Positions 1-6,408 of a stretch of 16,857 bases of DNA are shown here, piece after piece; the stretch's first letter is position 1, and every line of letters starts with the position of its first letter. The notes beneath the pieces are model-generated. The model was not told the origin of the DNA. It saw nothing but the letters and a program-made list of their open reading frames with translations, and did not search any database. The DNA comes from Oscillospiraceae bacterium. GTDB lineage: Bacteria; Bacillota; Clostridia; Oscillospirales; Oscillospiraceae. The position numbers and the translations under genes were made by a program. The stretch lies in NCBI GenBank assembly GCA_016295225.1, contig JAEDLP010000030.1, forward strand, positions 1 through 16,857, in the 5' to 3' direction.

Positions 1-687
1 GCCTCCGTGGCCGCCGCCCGGGGCTACCGGACCATCATCGTCATGCCCGAGACCATGTCCGTGGAGCGCCGCCAGCTGATGAAGGCCTACGGGGCGGAGC
101 TGGTGCTCACCGAGGGGGCCAAGGGCATGAAGGGGGCCATCGCCAAGGCAGAGGAACTGGCCAAGGAGATCCCCGGCAGCTTCATCCCCGGCCAGTTCGT
201 GAACCCCGCCAACCCCAAGGCCCACTACGGGTCCACCGGACCGGAGATCTGGGCGGACACCGACGGCCAGGTTGACATCTTCGTGGCCGGCGTAGGCACC
301 GGCGGCACCGTCACCGGCACCGGCCGGTATCTGAAGGAGCAGAAGCCCCAGGTGCAGGTGGTGGCCGTAGAGCCCGCCGACTCCCCCGTTCTCTCCCAGG
401 GGAAGGCCGGCGCCCACAAGATCCAGGGTATCGGCGCAGGCTTCGTCCCCGACGTGCTGGATACCAAGATCTACGACGAGATCATCCCCGTGTCCAACGA
501 CGACGCCTTTGAGACCGGCCGGGCCGTGGGCCGGGAGGAGGGCGTCCTGGTAGGCATCTCCTCCGGCGCAGCGGTGTGGGCCGCCATCCAGCTGGCCCGG
601 CGGCCGGAGAACGAGGGCAAGACCATCGTGGTCCTCCTGCCCGACACCGGGGACCGCTACCTGTCCACCCCCCTGTTTGGAGAATAA
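1..687 (+). CDS. cysK: Cysteine synthase (O-acetylserine sulfhydrylase), 5'-truncated by window edge
   Basis: PLP enzyme that makes L-cysteine from O-acetyl-L-serine and sulfide in the cytoplasm. The frame is open from base 1, so the true start lies upstream. 228 residues are visible of a usual ~305, and the N-terminal third with the PLP lysine and the TSGNT substrate loop is missing. The visible part contains the glycine-rich phosphate loop GVGTGGTVTGTGRYL, the GISSGAA segment and the typical CysK ending LPDTGDRYLSTPLF. Cystathionine beta-synthase-like proteins share the fold, but the length after the loop and the C-terminus fit CysK/CysM best. It converges on an Rrf2 regulator. In Bacillus subtilis CysK binds the Rrf2 protein CymR, so the adjacency may be functional (inference). 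TAA stop at 685-687. Confidence 0.95.
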   Translation, partial: ASVAAARGYRTIIVMPETMSVERRQLMKAYGAELVLTEGAKGMKGAIAKAEELAKEIPGSFIPGQFVNPANPKAHYGSTGPEIWADTDGQVDIFVAGVGTGGTVTGTGRYLKEQKPQVQVVAVEPADSPVLSQGKAGAHKIQGIGAGFVPDVLDTKIYDEIIPVSNDDAFETGRAVGREEGVLVGISSGAAVWAAIQLARRPENEGKTIVVLLPDTGDRYLSTPLFGE

Positions 688-715
688 GGCAGGCTCCGCA
701 ATCCCCCCATCACGC

Positions 716-748
716 AAAAACACCCCGTCCACGACGGGGTGTTTTTTT
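716..748. terminator. Bidirectional intrinsic terminator between cysK and the Rrf2 gene
   Basis: A perfect 9-bp stem CACCCCGTC / GACGGGGTG (721-729 with 733-741) encloses a 3-nt loop. It is preceded by five A and followed by seven T. The symmetry gives a U-tract on both strands, so it can end both convergent genes. Confidence 0.93.
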
Positions 749-771
749 GCGGGGAAGGGATCACGCGGGGG

Positions 772-1188
772 TCAGTCTGTGCCTTCCAGGTTCTGCAGGT
801 CGGCCAGGGTGTAGCTGTTCAGGTATTCCACAATCACCTTGTCCAGGCCCTGCCACAGAGGGAGGGCTCGGCAGTGCTCGGCCTTTTCACAGCCGACGCT
901 GTCGCCCTTCAGGCAGGCCACAGAGGCCAGGCTTCCTTCCGCCAGGCGGATGATTTCGCCGGCGGGGTACTCGGAGGGAGGCTTGGACAGGCGGTAGCCG
1001 CCGCCTTTGCCCCGGGTGGCGTCCACCAGATCCACACGGCTCAGGGAGGCAAGAATGTTTTCCAGGTACTTCACAGAGATCTCCTGGCGGCGAGCGATGT
1101 CCTTGAGAGGAATGTAGTCGCCCGTGTTGTGGTCAGCGAGATCGAGCATCACGCGCAGGGCGTAGCGGCCTTTGGTAGAGATCATCAT
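772..1188 (-). CDS. Rrf2-family transcriptional regulator with three-cysteine (IscR-like) cluster
   Basis: Small DNA-binding regulator of 138 residues, usual size for Rrf2. The winged-helix part is clear: STKGRYALRVMLDLA at residues 4-18, then the recognition region EISVKYLENILASL at 36-49 and the wing RGKGGGYRLSKP at 59-70. Cysteines at 92, 100 and 106 (C-x7-C-x5-C) lie where E. coli IscR holds its Fe-S ligands (92, 98, 104). Fe-S or redox/cysteine sensing is therefore likely, while B. subtilis CymR lacks such a cluster. A longer frame starts at 1302, but I chose the ATG at 1188 because it follows GAAGGAAGGA at good spacing and the family begins with M-x-I-S-T-K-G-R-Y. Targets are unknown. 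cysK next door points to cysteine or Fe-S metabolism (inference). Confidence 0.9.
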   Translation of the reverse strand: MMISTKGRYALRVMLDLADHNTGDYIPLKDIARRQEISVKYLENILASLSRVDLVDATRGKGGGYRLSKPPSEYPAGEIIRLAEGSLASVACLKGDSVGCEKAEHCRALPLWQGLDKVIVEYLNSYTLADLQNLEGTD

Positions 1189-1387
1189 GGCGTTGCGTCC
1201 TTCCTTCTTTTTCTTTTTTCCTTCCATCCGTCCTGTGACGGGGCCCGCCTTACTCCCGACGGGCCGGTAAAAGCAGGCCTTTGCCGGACAGACAAAGGCC
1301 ATGGATTTCCGGGTTCACAGCAAAGACCTCCATTCCGTTCTGGCCGAAGGGGACGCGTTCCCAACCCCGGCCAGAAACCTATGTATT
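1189..1387 (-). promoter_or_regulatory. Long structured 5' leader of the Rrf2 gene
   Basis: About 200 nt separate the predicted transcription start from the ATG. On the minus strand the leader can form TTCTGGCCG / CGGCCAGAA around an inner GGGG / CCCC pairing (plus-strand span about 1337-1375). It can also form GGCCTTTG / CAAAGGCC (about 1278-1302), followed by TGCTTTT, and a GC-rich inverted segment at about 1235-1265. It matches no riboswitch class I recognise. Alternatively these are incidental GC-rich hairpins. Confidence 0.4.
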
Positions 1388-1393
1388 GAGTTG

Positions 1394-1422
1394 ATTATAC
1401 CGCAAAACCAACGAAAAGTGAA
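1394..1422 (-). promoter_or_regulatory. Sigma-A-type promoter for the Rrf2 gene
   Basis: On the minus strand, -35 TTCACT (1417-1422) and a perfect -10 TATAAT (1394-1399) are 17 nt apart. This predicts a start near 1387. No clear dyad operator was found over it, so autoregulation is possible but not shown. Confidence 0.75.
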
Positions 1423-1522
1423 TGGCAACCCGCTAAATTTTTTGTCTTTTGTTCTATTTTCCCCCTGCCCCCGGCCGTCTTTTTTCTGAAATGGCAAAAT
1501 ACGGAAAACCCCCGGGAAACGG

Positions 1523-1551
1523 TTGACAAAACGGAGCCGGGATGCTATACT
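1523..1551 (+). promoter_or_regulatory. Consensus promoter of the glycine riboswitch transcript
   Basis: TTGACA (1523-1528), a 17-nt spacer, and TATACT (1546-1551). The start is expected near 1558, about 27 nt before the first aptamer. It is divergent from the Rrf2 promoter, about 100 bp away. Confidence 0.9.
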
Positions 1552-1584
1552 GGTTTCGTAAAATTGAATCAAGCTCGGATGAAG

Positions 1585-1755
1585 TAGAAGGGAGATTCTT
1601 TCGGCCCGTCCCGGAAGAAACCGATGGAGCAATCCCCAGGTTGCCAGCCTTGGGAGAATCTTTCAGGTCCCCAGTACCTTCTATGGACGAAACTCTGGAG
1701 AGCACCGCCCCAGGCGGTCGCCGTAGAAGTAACGCTTTCAGGTCAAGGTACAGAG
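1585..1755 (+). ncRNA. Tandem glycine riboswitch (two aptamers)
   Basis: Glycine-sensing RNA of the gcvT class, recognised by eye. Aptamer 1 is closed by P1 TAGAAGG (1585-1591) with CCTTCTA (1677-1683). It contains the hallmark CCGATGGAGCAA (1621-1632) and AATCTTTCAGGT (1658-1668). The linker GGACGAAA leads to aptamer 2, closed by CTCTG (1693-1697) with CAGAG (1751-1755). Aptamer 2 has GGAGAGCACCG, GCCGTAGAAGTAA (1720-1732), CTTTCAGGTCAAGG and ACAGAGG. Aptamer 2 is compact and appears to lack the long P3 extension of aptamer 1. The class normally controls glycine cleavage genes or sodium:alanine/glycine symporters. Here no such gene follows. Confidence 0.92.
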
Positions 1756-1797
1756 GATATACAGGCACATGGTTAAGATGCCCGTATATCTTTTTTT
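1756..1797 (+). terminator. Riboswitch expression-platform terminator
   Basis: Stem GATATAC (1756-1762) with GTATATC (1784-1790), continued by GGCA/TGCC after one mismatch, then seven T (1791-1797). It starts directly after the 3' strand of aptamer 2 P1. The stem can extend downward by pairing AGAG of P1 with the U-tract, so glycine-stabilised P1 would compete with the full terminator. This fits an ON switch (inference). Confidence 0.85.
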
Positions 1798-1860
1798 ATT
1801 TTCTTTTTTCATTGTGATTCCTTCCCACCTTCCAGGGAACACTCTCTTTTTCTGCAAGAA

Positions 1861-1887
1861 AGGCAGCTGGAAACAGCTGTCTTTTTT
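1861..1887 (+). terminator. Second intrinsic terminator behind the glycine riboswitch
   Basis: A 9-bp stem AGGCAGCTG / CAGCTGTCT (1861-1869 with 1874-1882, one G-U pair) with a GAAA tetraloop, followed by a run of T to 1887. Only about 60 nt separate it from the first terminator, and no credible gene fits between them. Confidence 0.85.
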
Positions 1888-1934
1888 GCATCCTTTTTTT
1901 TGGCCCCGGGCGGGGGAAAGGCCGGGCAAAGGAG

Positions 1935-1963
1935 TTGCCCAACGGCCCCGCCTGTGCTACACT
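1935..1963 (+). promoter_or_regulatory. Promoter of the dipeptidase gene
   Basis: TTGCCC (1935-1940), a 17-nt spacer, and TACACT (1958-1963). The start is expected near 1970, giving a very short leader before the ribosome binding site AAAGGAG. The gene thus need not depend on the upstream riboswitch transcript. Confidence 0.7.
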
Positions 1964-1992
1964 GGTTTTATTGTAAGAAAGGAGTACGACCC

Positions 1993-2934
1993 ATGCCCTT
2001 TGCCGACCTGCACTGCGATACCATCGCCTGGCTCCGCCACAACCGCCGCCGGGGGAAGACCATGCACCTCCGGGACTCGGAGCCCATGCACATCAACCTG
2101 GAAAAACTGCAAAAGAGCGGCTACCTCCTGCAAAACTTCGCCCTCTTTGTCAACCTGGCGGAGGAGACCGACCCCTGGGGGGCCGTTCTCACCCTGGCGG
2201 AGCTGTACACCAGCGAGGTGGAGAAAAACCGGGATCTGGTGACCCCCTGCCGGACCTTCGCCGACCTGGAACAGGCCCGGGCGGATGGCAAGATCGCCGC
2301 CGTCCTCACCGTGGAGGAGGGGGGCGTGTGCAAGGGAGATGTGGAAAACCTCCGCACCCTCCACCGGCTGGGGGTTCGGATGCTCACCCTCACCTGGAAC
2401 CACGAGAACGAGCTGGGCTTCCCCAACGGCCAGTCCGGGGGCCTGAAGGAGAAGGGGGCGGAGTTTTTGGCGGAGATGGAAGCCCTGGGAATGATCCCCG
2501 ACGTGTCCCACCTGAACGACGAGGGCTTTTGGGATGTGTGCCGCCTGGCCCAAAAGCCCTTCGCCGCCAGTCACTCCAGCGCCCGGACCCTGTGGCCCCA
2601 CCGCCGGAACCTCACCGACGAGCAGATCAAGGCCGTGGCCGACCGGGGCGGCGTGGTAGGCGTGAATTTTTATTCCGACTTCCTGGCCGATCAGGAGATC
2701 ACACAGACCGCCGACATCGTCCGCCACATGAAGCACATGCGGGACGTGGGCGGCCTGGATGTGGTGGCCCTTGGCTCCGACTTCGACGGCATCACCTGCC
2801 CCCTGGAGATGGTGGACGCCGCCGGCATGGACCAGCTGGTCCGGGCCATGGAGCACGCCGGCTTCACCCAGCGGGAGATCGACAGGATCTGCTGGGAGAA
2901 CGTCTGGGCGTTTTATCGGAGAACGTTACAATAA
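1993..2934 (+). CDS. M19 (renal/membrane-type) dipeptidase
   Basis: Zinc dipeptidase of peptidase family M19 that hydrolyses dipeptides, in some members Cys-Gly or substrates with a C-terminal D-residue. It has 313 residues, normal for bacterial members. There is no signal peptide or membrane segment, so it is cytoplasmic despite the family name. Metal and catalytic motifs are complete: H7-x-D9 in DLHCDT, the bridging acid in TVEEGG (E108/E109), H173 in DVSHLN, H194 in ASHSSAR, an arginine in PHRRNLTDEQ (204-205), and D263 in GSDFDG. The start ATG follows AAAGGAG at 8 nt; a longer in-frame extension to 1900 has no ribosome site and covers the promoter. It is followed after 61 nt by a flavin oxidoreductase, probably cotranscribed. 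Exact substrate unknown. Confidence 0.93.
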   Translation: MPFADLHCDTIAWLRHNRRRGKTMHLRDSEPMHINLEKLQKSGYLLQNFALFVNLAEETDPWGAVLTLAELYTSEVEKNRDLVTPCRTFADLEQARADGKIAAVLTVEEGGVCKGDVENLRTLHRLGVRMLTLTWNHENELGFPNGQSGGLKEKGAEFLAEMEALGMIPDVSHLNDEGFWDVCRLAQKPFAASHSSARTLWPHRRNLTDEQIKAVADRGGVVGVNFYSDFLADQEITQTADIVRHMKHMRDVGGLDVVALGSDFDGITCPLEMVDAAGMDQLVRAMEHAGFTQREIDRICWENVWAFYRRTLQ

Positions 2935-2940
2935 ACCGCA

Positions 2941-2969
2941 CACTGGCTCCCCTGTAAGGGGAGCCAGTG
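2941..2969. repeat. REP-like hairpin with GGCTCCCC core
   Basis: A perfect 12-bp inverted repeat, CACTGGCTCCCC with GGGGAGCCAGTG, and loop TGTAA, between the dipeptidase and the oxidoreductase. There is no U-tract. Its core recurs at 4984-5014 and in the element at 13960, so it looks like a dispersed palindromic repeat. It may also affect mRNA stability in the operon. Confidence 0.75.
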
Positions 2970-2995
2970 CCCACAACACAGAAGGAGAACGTCAT

Positions 2996-4978
2996 ATGTC
3001 CTATCCCTATTCCCCCCTCTTCCAGCCCCTGAAGCTGGGAAAGAACCTCACCATCAAGAACCGCTTCTGCGTGGGGCCCCTGACCCTGCCCTCCCTCCAC
3101 GGCCCCTTCGGGGAATTTTCCGCCGACGGCCTGGCCTACTTTGAGGAGCGGGCCAAGGGGGGCTTTGGCCTCCTCTTCACCGGGGCCTTCCACCCCGACG
3201 TGCTGGTGGACCCGGTCCACCCCCTGGACAGCAAGCAGCCCATGAAGTCCCCCAAGGCCTTTATGCGCTCCTCCGTGGAGCTGCTGGAACGGCTGGACGC
3301 CTACGGGGCCAAGATGATCCCCCAGGTGTCCATGGGCTACGGGCGCAACGCCGTGGGTTGCTACGGCCCCTCGGAGATCCCCTACTATCACGACCCCTCC
3401 GTCACCACCCCGGCCCTGACCCGTGACCAGATTCGCCAGAAGATCGACCAGATGGTCGCCACCGCCGCCTTTCTGAAAAAATGCGGGTTTCCGGGCATTG
3501 AGGTTCACGCCATGCACTGGGGCTACCTGCTGGACCAGTTCGCCCTGACCTTCATGAACCACCGCACCGACGAGTACGGCGGGGCGCTGGAGAACCGCCT
3601 GCGCTGCGCCCGGGAGATCCTGGACGGGGTCAAGGCCGCCTGCGGCTCCGACTTCGTGGTCTCCATGCGTCTGGCCCTGAAAACTTATATTAAGGATTAC
3701 AACACGCCCTCCCTCCACGGCGAGGAGGAGGTCGGCCGCACTCTGGAGGAGGGCCTGACCATCTGCAAGAAGCTGGAGGAGTACGGCTACGACTGTCTCA
3801 GCGTGGACTTTGGCCAGTACGACTCCTTCTACTACGCCGCTCCGCCCTGCTACATGGAAAAGGGCCGCATCATCGACCTGGCCGCCCAGGCCAAGGCGGC
3901 CGTGAACATCCCCATCCTCTGCGGCGGCCGCATGAACGACCCCGAGCTGGCGGCGGAGGCCGTCCGGGCCGGGAAGATCGACGCGGTGGTCCTGGGCCGT
4001 CCCTCCCTGGCCGACCCGGCCTACCCCCGGAAGGTGGAAATGGGCCGGCCCGAGGACATCCGCCCCTGCATCGGCTGCAACCAGGGCTGCATCGGCGCCC
4101 TGAAGCTGGGCCGCCGGGCAGGCTGCGCCGTGAACGCCGAAGCCGCCCGGGAGGCCTCCTTCGGCCTGACCCCTGCCCTGCAAAAGAAGCACGTCCTGGT
4201 GGTGGGCGGCGGCGTGGCCGGCATGGAGGCCGCCCGTGTGTCTGTCCTCCGGGGACACACCGTCACCCTCTGCGAAGGGTCCCACCGGCTGGGCGGCTCC
4301 CTGATCCCCGCCGGGGCCCACGATTTTAAGGCCGACCTGCGGGATCTGAACGGCTGGTATCAGCGGCAGCTGACCAAGCTGGGCGTCACCGTGGAGCTGA
4401 ACACCCGGCTGGACGCCGCCGCCATCCTGGCCCGGAAGCCCGACGCGGTGGTTCTGGCCCAGGGGGCCGTCCCCGTGATCCCCCGGGTCCCCGGCGTGGA
4501 CAGCCCCAAGGTGGTGGACTGCGTCACCGCCCTGACCGGGAACCCCCACGTGGGCGAGAAGGTCGTGGTCATCGGCGGCGGCCTGGTGGGCTGCGAGACC
4601 GCCGTGGGCTATGCCCAGGGCGGCAAGACCGTCACCGTGGTGGAGGCCCTGCCCGACATCCTCTCCGCCGGCATCCCCGTCCCCGAGAGCAACGAGCAGA
4701 TGCTCCGGGACCTGCTGGCCGAGGGCAAGGTGGCCACGAAAACCGGCTGCCGCCTGTCCGCTGTCACCGACGCCGGCGTGACCCTCTCCACCCCCGACGG
4801 GGAGGAGACTTTGGAAGCAGACACGGTGGTTCTGGCCGTGGGCTTCACCCCCCGGGACTCCCTGGCCGGCGACCTGCTGGGCAGCGGCCTGGAGGTCTAC
4901 CCCGTGGGCGACGGGGTCAAGGTGGGCAGCGTCATGACCGCCGTGGCCGCCGGATACACCGCAGGCCGGAAGATCTGA
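2996..4978 (+). CDS. FMN/4Fe-4S/FAD NADH:flavin oxidoreductase (2-enoate / 2,4-dienoyl-CoA reductase type)
   Basis: Old-yellow-enzyme family protein of 660 residues, full length for the enoate reductase / FadH / BaiCD-BaiH group. These enzymes reduce activated C=C bonds of enoates, dienoyl-CoAs or steroid enones with NAD(P)H. The order is a TIM barrel with FMN (about 5-340) including HAMHWGYLLDQF and RTDEYGG, then Fe-S ligands C358-x2-C361-x3-C365-x11-C377. A first nucleotide-binding GGGVAG follows near 404 (FAD), a second GGGLVG near 527 (NAD(P)H), and the C-terminal GDG FAD segment. The spacing HxxHxGYLLDQF resembles BaiH/enoate reductases more than E. coli FadH. The ATG follows AGAAGGAG at 8 nt. 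It has no own promoter that I can see. Substrate undetermined. Confidence 0.93.
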   Translation: MSYPYSPLFQPLKLGKNLTIKNRFCVGPLTLPSLHGPFGEFSADGLAYFEERAKGGFGLLFTGAFHPDVLVDPVHPLDSKQPMKSPKAFMRSSVELLERLDAYGAKMIPQVSMGYGRNAVGCYGPSEIPYYHDPSVTTPALTRDQIRQKIDQMVATAAFLKKCGFPGIEVHAMHWGYLLDQFALTFMNHRTDEYGGALENRLRCAREILDGVKAACGSDFVVSMRLALKTYIKDYNTPSLHGEEEVGRTLEEGLTICKKLEEYGYDCLSVDFGQYDSFYYAAPPCYMEKGRIIDLAAQAKAAVNIPILCGGRMNDPELAAEAVRAGKIDAVVLGRPSLADPAYPRKVEMGRPEDIRPCIGCNQGCIGALKLGRRAGCAVNAEAAREASFGLTPALQKKHVLVVGGGVAGMEAARVSVLRGHTVTLCEGSHRLGGSLIPAGAHDFKADLRDLNGWYQRQLTKLGVTVELNTRLDAAAILARKPDAVVLAQGAVPVIPRVPGVDSPKVVDCVTALTGNPHVGEKVVVIGGGLVGCETAVGYAQGGKTVTVVEALPDILSAGIPVPESNEQMLRDLLAEGKVATKTGCRLSAVTDAGVTLSTPDGEETLEADTVVLAVGFTPRDSLAGDLLGSGLEVYPVGDGVKVGSVMTAVAAGYTAGRKI

Positions 4979-4983
4979 TGGGT

Positions 4984-5014
4984 CCCCTGGCTCCCCCTCT
5001 GGGGGAGCCAGGGG
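4984..5014. repeat. REP-like hairpin after the oxidoreductase
   Basis: A perfect 14-bp stem, CCCCTGGCTCCCCC with GGGGGAGCCAGGGG, and a TCT loop, five bases after the stop codon. It shares the GGCTCCCC core with the hairpins at 2941 and 13960. It probably ends or stabilises the upstream mRNA although no U-tract follows. Confidence 0.75.
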
Positions 5015-5061
5015 TAAGGCATGGCTTTCTCTAAAATTTCGCCTTTCCGGCCGTTCCCGCC

Positions 5062-5090
5062 TTGACAACACCCCCTTCCCCTCGTATAAT
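5062..5090 (+). promoter_or_regulatory. Perfect sigma-A promoter of the ABC transporter operon
   Basis: TTGACA (5062-5067), a 17-nt spacer, TATAAT (5085-5090). The start is expected near 5097, immediately before the riboswitch. Confidence 0.95.
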
Positions 5091-5098
5091 GAGGAAAA

Positions 5099-5264
5099 AT
5101 GATAGAGGCGCGGCGTTCATCAGTACCTTCCATCCCCGGCAGGAAAACCGGGAAGGGAAAGGGGTCGCCGCCGAAGGGTCCAGCCGGGTGCCTGCCCGCC
5201 GGACGCCTGGGCCGTCAGAGAAGATCTGCCGGACTGCCATTTCCCGCAAATGGAGCGCTATCAT
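5099..5264 (+). ncRNA. Lysine riboswitch (L-box)
   Basis: Lysine-binding leader RNA. P1 is ATGATAG (5099-5105) with CTATCAT (5258-5264). Conserved blocks in order are TAGAGGCGCGG and CATCAGTA near the 5' end, GAAAGGGGTCGCCGCCGAAG in the middle, GGACTGCC near 5231, and GGAGCGCTATCAT at the end. These match the L-box core with its kink-turn and loop-E region. It normally shuts off lysine biosynthesis or transport genes when lysine is plentiful. Its position before a complete ABC importer marks that importer as a lysine system. Confidence 0.94.
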
Positions 5265-5301
5265 GGTGCATGGGGTTTGTCCCCCTGTCTGCTTTTGCCA
5301 T

Positions 5302-5332
5302 GAGTCCGCGTTTGGGGATTCGTGGCTCTTTT
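5302..5332 (+). terminator. Probable lysine-riboswitch terminator
   Basis: GAG-CCGCG (5302-5310, one bulged T) pairs with CGTGGCTC (5321-5328), followed by TTTT. Upstream, TCATGG (5261-5266, part of the P1 3' strand) can pair instead with CCATGA (5298-5303), which overlaps the terminator stem. That gives a simple off-switch: lysine holds P1, frees CCATGA and lets the terminator form. The stem and U-tract are modest, so confidence is moderate. Confidence 0.6.
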
Positions 5333-5373
5333 GTTGTCACCCCAAAAATCAAAACGAAAAGAGGAAACCAACC

Positions 5374-6267
5374 ATGAAGAAGATTCTTGCCCTGACCCTG
5401 GCACTGGTCCTGTCCCTGGGCCTGTGCGCCTGCGGCGGCGCTGCCTCTGAGGAACCCGCTGAGGAAAACACCGAAGACACCGCTCAGACCGAGATCGCCA
5501 GCGGCGTGGAGGACGGCGTCCTGACCGTGGCCATGGAGTGCAACTACGCACCCTACAACTGGTCCCAGCCCGACGAGTCCAACGGCGCTGTGCCCATCAA
5601 GGACTCCAACGAGTACGCCAACGGCTACGACGTGATGATGGCAAAGAAGCTCTGCGAGGCCAACGGCTGGGAGCTGGAGATCGTCCGTCTGGACTGGGAC
5701 TCCCTGGTTCCCGCTGTCCAGGCCGGCACCGTGGACTGCGTCATCGCCGGTCAGTCCATGACCGCTGAGCGCGCCGAGATGGTGGACTTCGCCGGTCCCT
5801 ACCTGTACGCCTCCATCGTCTGCGTCACCAAGGCTGACAGCGCCCTGGCTTCCGCCCAGGGCATCAGCGAGCTCACCGGCACCTGCACCAGCCAGATCGG
5901 CACCATCTGGTATGACACCTGCCTGCCCCAGTTGAAGGACAACGAGGGCATCCAGATCCAGACCGCCGCTGAGTCCGCTCCCGCCATGCTGATGGCGCTG
6001 GAGACCGGCACCGTGGACTTCATCTGCACCGACATGCCCACCGCCCAGGGCGCTCTGGTGGCTTACCCCGACATGGTCATCCTGGACTTCTCTGACACCG
6101 AGGACACCTTCGCTGTCTCTGACGAGGACATCAACATCGGTATCTCCGTGATGAAGGGCAACACCGTCCTGAAGGACGCTCTGGACGCCGTTCTGTCCAC
6201 CATGACCGCCGACGACTTCAACGCCCTCATGGAGCAGGCCACCGCCATCCAGCCCATCGAGGGCTAA
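5374..6267 (+). CDS. Amino acid ABC transporter substrate-binding lipoprotein (family 3), probably lysine
   Basis: Extracellular solute-binding protein of 297 residues that captures a polar amino acid and delivers it to the permease encoded next. It has a signal peptide MKKILALTLALVLSLG with lipobox LCAC and likely lipidation at C20, then an acidic linker (EEPAEENTEDT). Family-3 features follow: TVAMECNYAPYNW at the mature domain start, YANGYDVMMAKKL, and AGQSMTAERAEMVDFAGPYLY, equivalent to the ligand-binding 'mtiTpeRa' segment. The ATG follows GAGGAAACC. The much longer in-frame extension to 5062 would translate the promoter and riboswitch and is rejected. The lysine riboswitch upstream suggests lysine as ligand (inference). 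Arginine, ornithine or histidine cannot be excluded from sequence alone. Confidence 0.93.
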   Translation: MKKILALTLALVLSLGLCACGGAASEEPAEENTEDTAQTEIASGVEDGVLTVAMECNYAPYNWSQPDESNGAVPIKDSNEYANGYDVMMAKKLCEANGWELEIVRLDWDSLVPAVQAGTVDCVIAGQSMTAERAEMVDFAGPYLYASIVCVTKADSALASAQGISELTGTCTSQIGTIWYDTCLPQLKDNEGIQIQTAAESAPAMLMALETGTVDFICTDMPTAQGALVAYPDMVILDFSDTEDTFAVSDEDINIGISVMKGNTVLKDALDAVLSTMTADDFNALMEQATAIQPIEG

Positions 6268-6336
6268 TAAGGAACCGCTGATTCCATCCGCTCTTGCCGA
6301 TTGGATCAACGACGTCTAAAAAACAAAGACCATTTC

Positions 6337-6366
6337 AAGGCGAGAGGGCGCAGCCCCTCTCGCCTT
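6337..6366 (+). promoter_or_regulatory. Intercistronic hairpin between binding protein and permease
   Basis: A perfect 12-bp stem AAGGCGAGAGGG / CCCTCTCGCCTT with a 6-nt loop CGCAGC. There is no adjacent U-tract (the next T run is about 8 nt later). Such hairpins commonly protect the 3' end of binding-protein mRNA or attenuate, giving more binding protein than permease. The gap here is 141 nt, against 4 nt between permease and ATPase. Confidence 0.65.
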
Positions 6367-6408
6367 ATCCCCTATTTTTGATTGATTACGGAAAGGAGCA
6401 CGCCTGCC

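Noticed and set aside
1738..1811. 24-codon minus-strand frame (MKKENKKRYTGIL...) with an AAGGA site, antisense to riboswitch aptamer 2 and its terminator
   Set aside because: The lysine-rich start is just the reverse of the U-tract, the C-terminal part is antisense aptamer, and no promoter was seen. A toxin-like peptide is possible but unsupported.
1769..2242. Plus-strand frame starting in the loop of the riboswitch terminator
   Set aside because: It reads through two terminators and into the dipeptidase in another frame, and has no ribosome site. It cannot serve as the riboswitch target.
2864..5071. 735-codon open frame on the minus strand opposite the flavin oxidoreductase
   Set aside because: It is antisense to a clear conserved enzyme, has a His/Gly/Val-rich composition typical of reverse frames in GC-rich genes, and lacks any domain or ribosome site.
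5062..5373. N-terminal extension of the binding-protein frame through the leader
   Set aside because: It would translate the promoter and lysine riboswitch. The signal peptide starts at the ATG at 5374 with a ribosome site.
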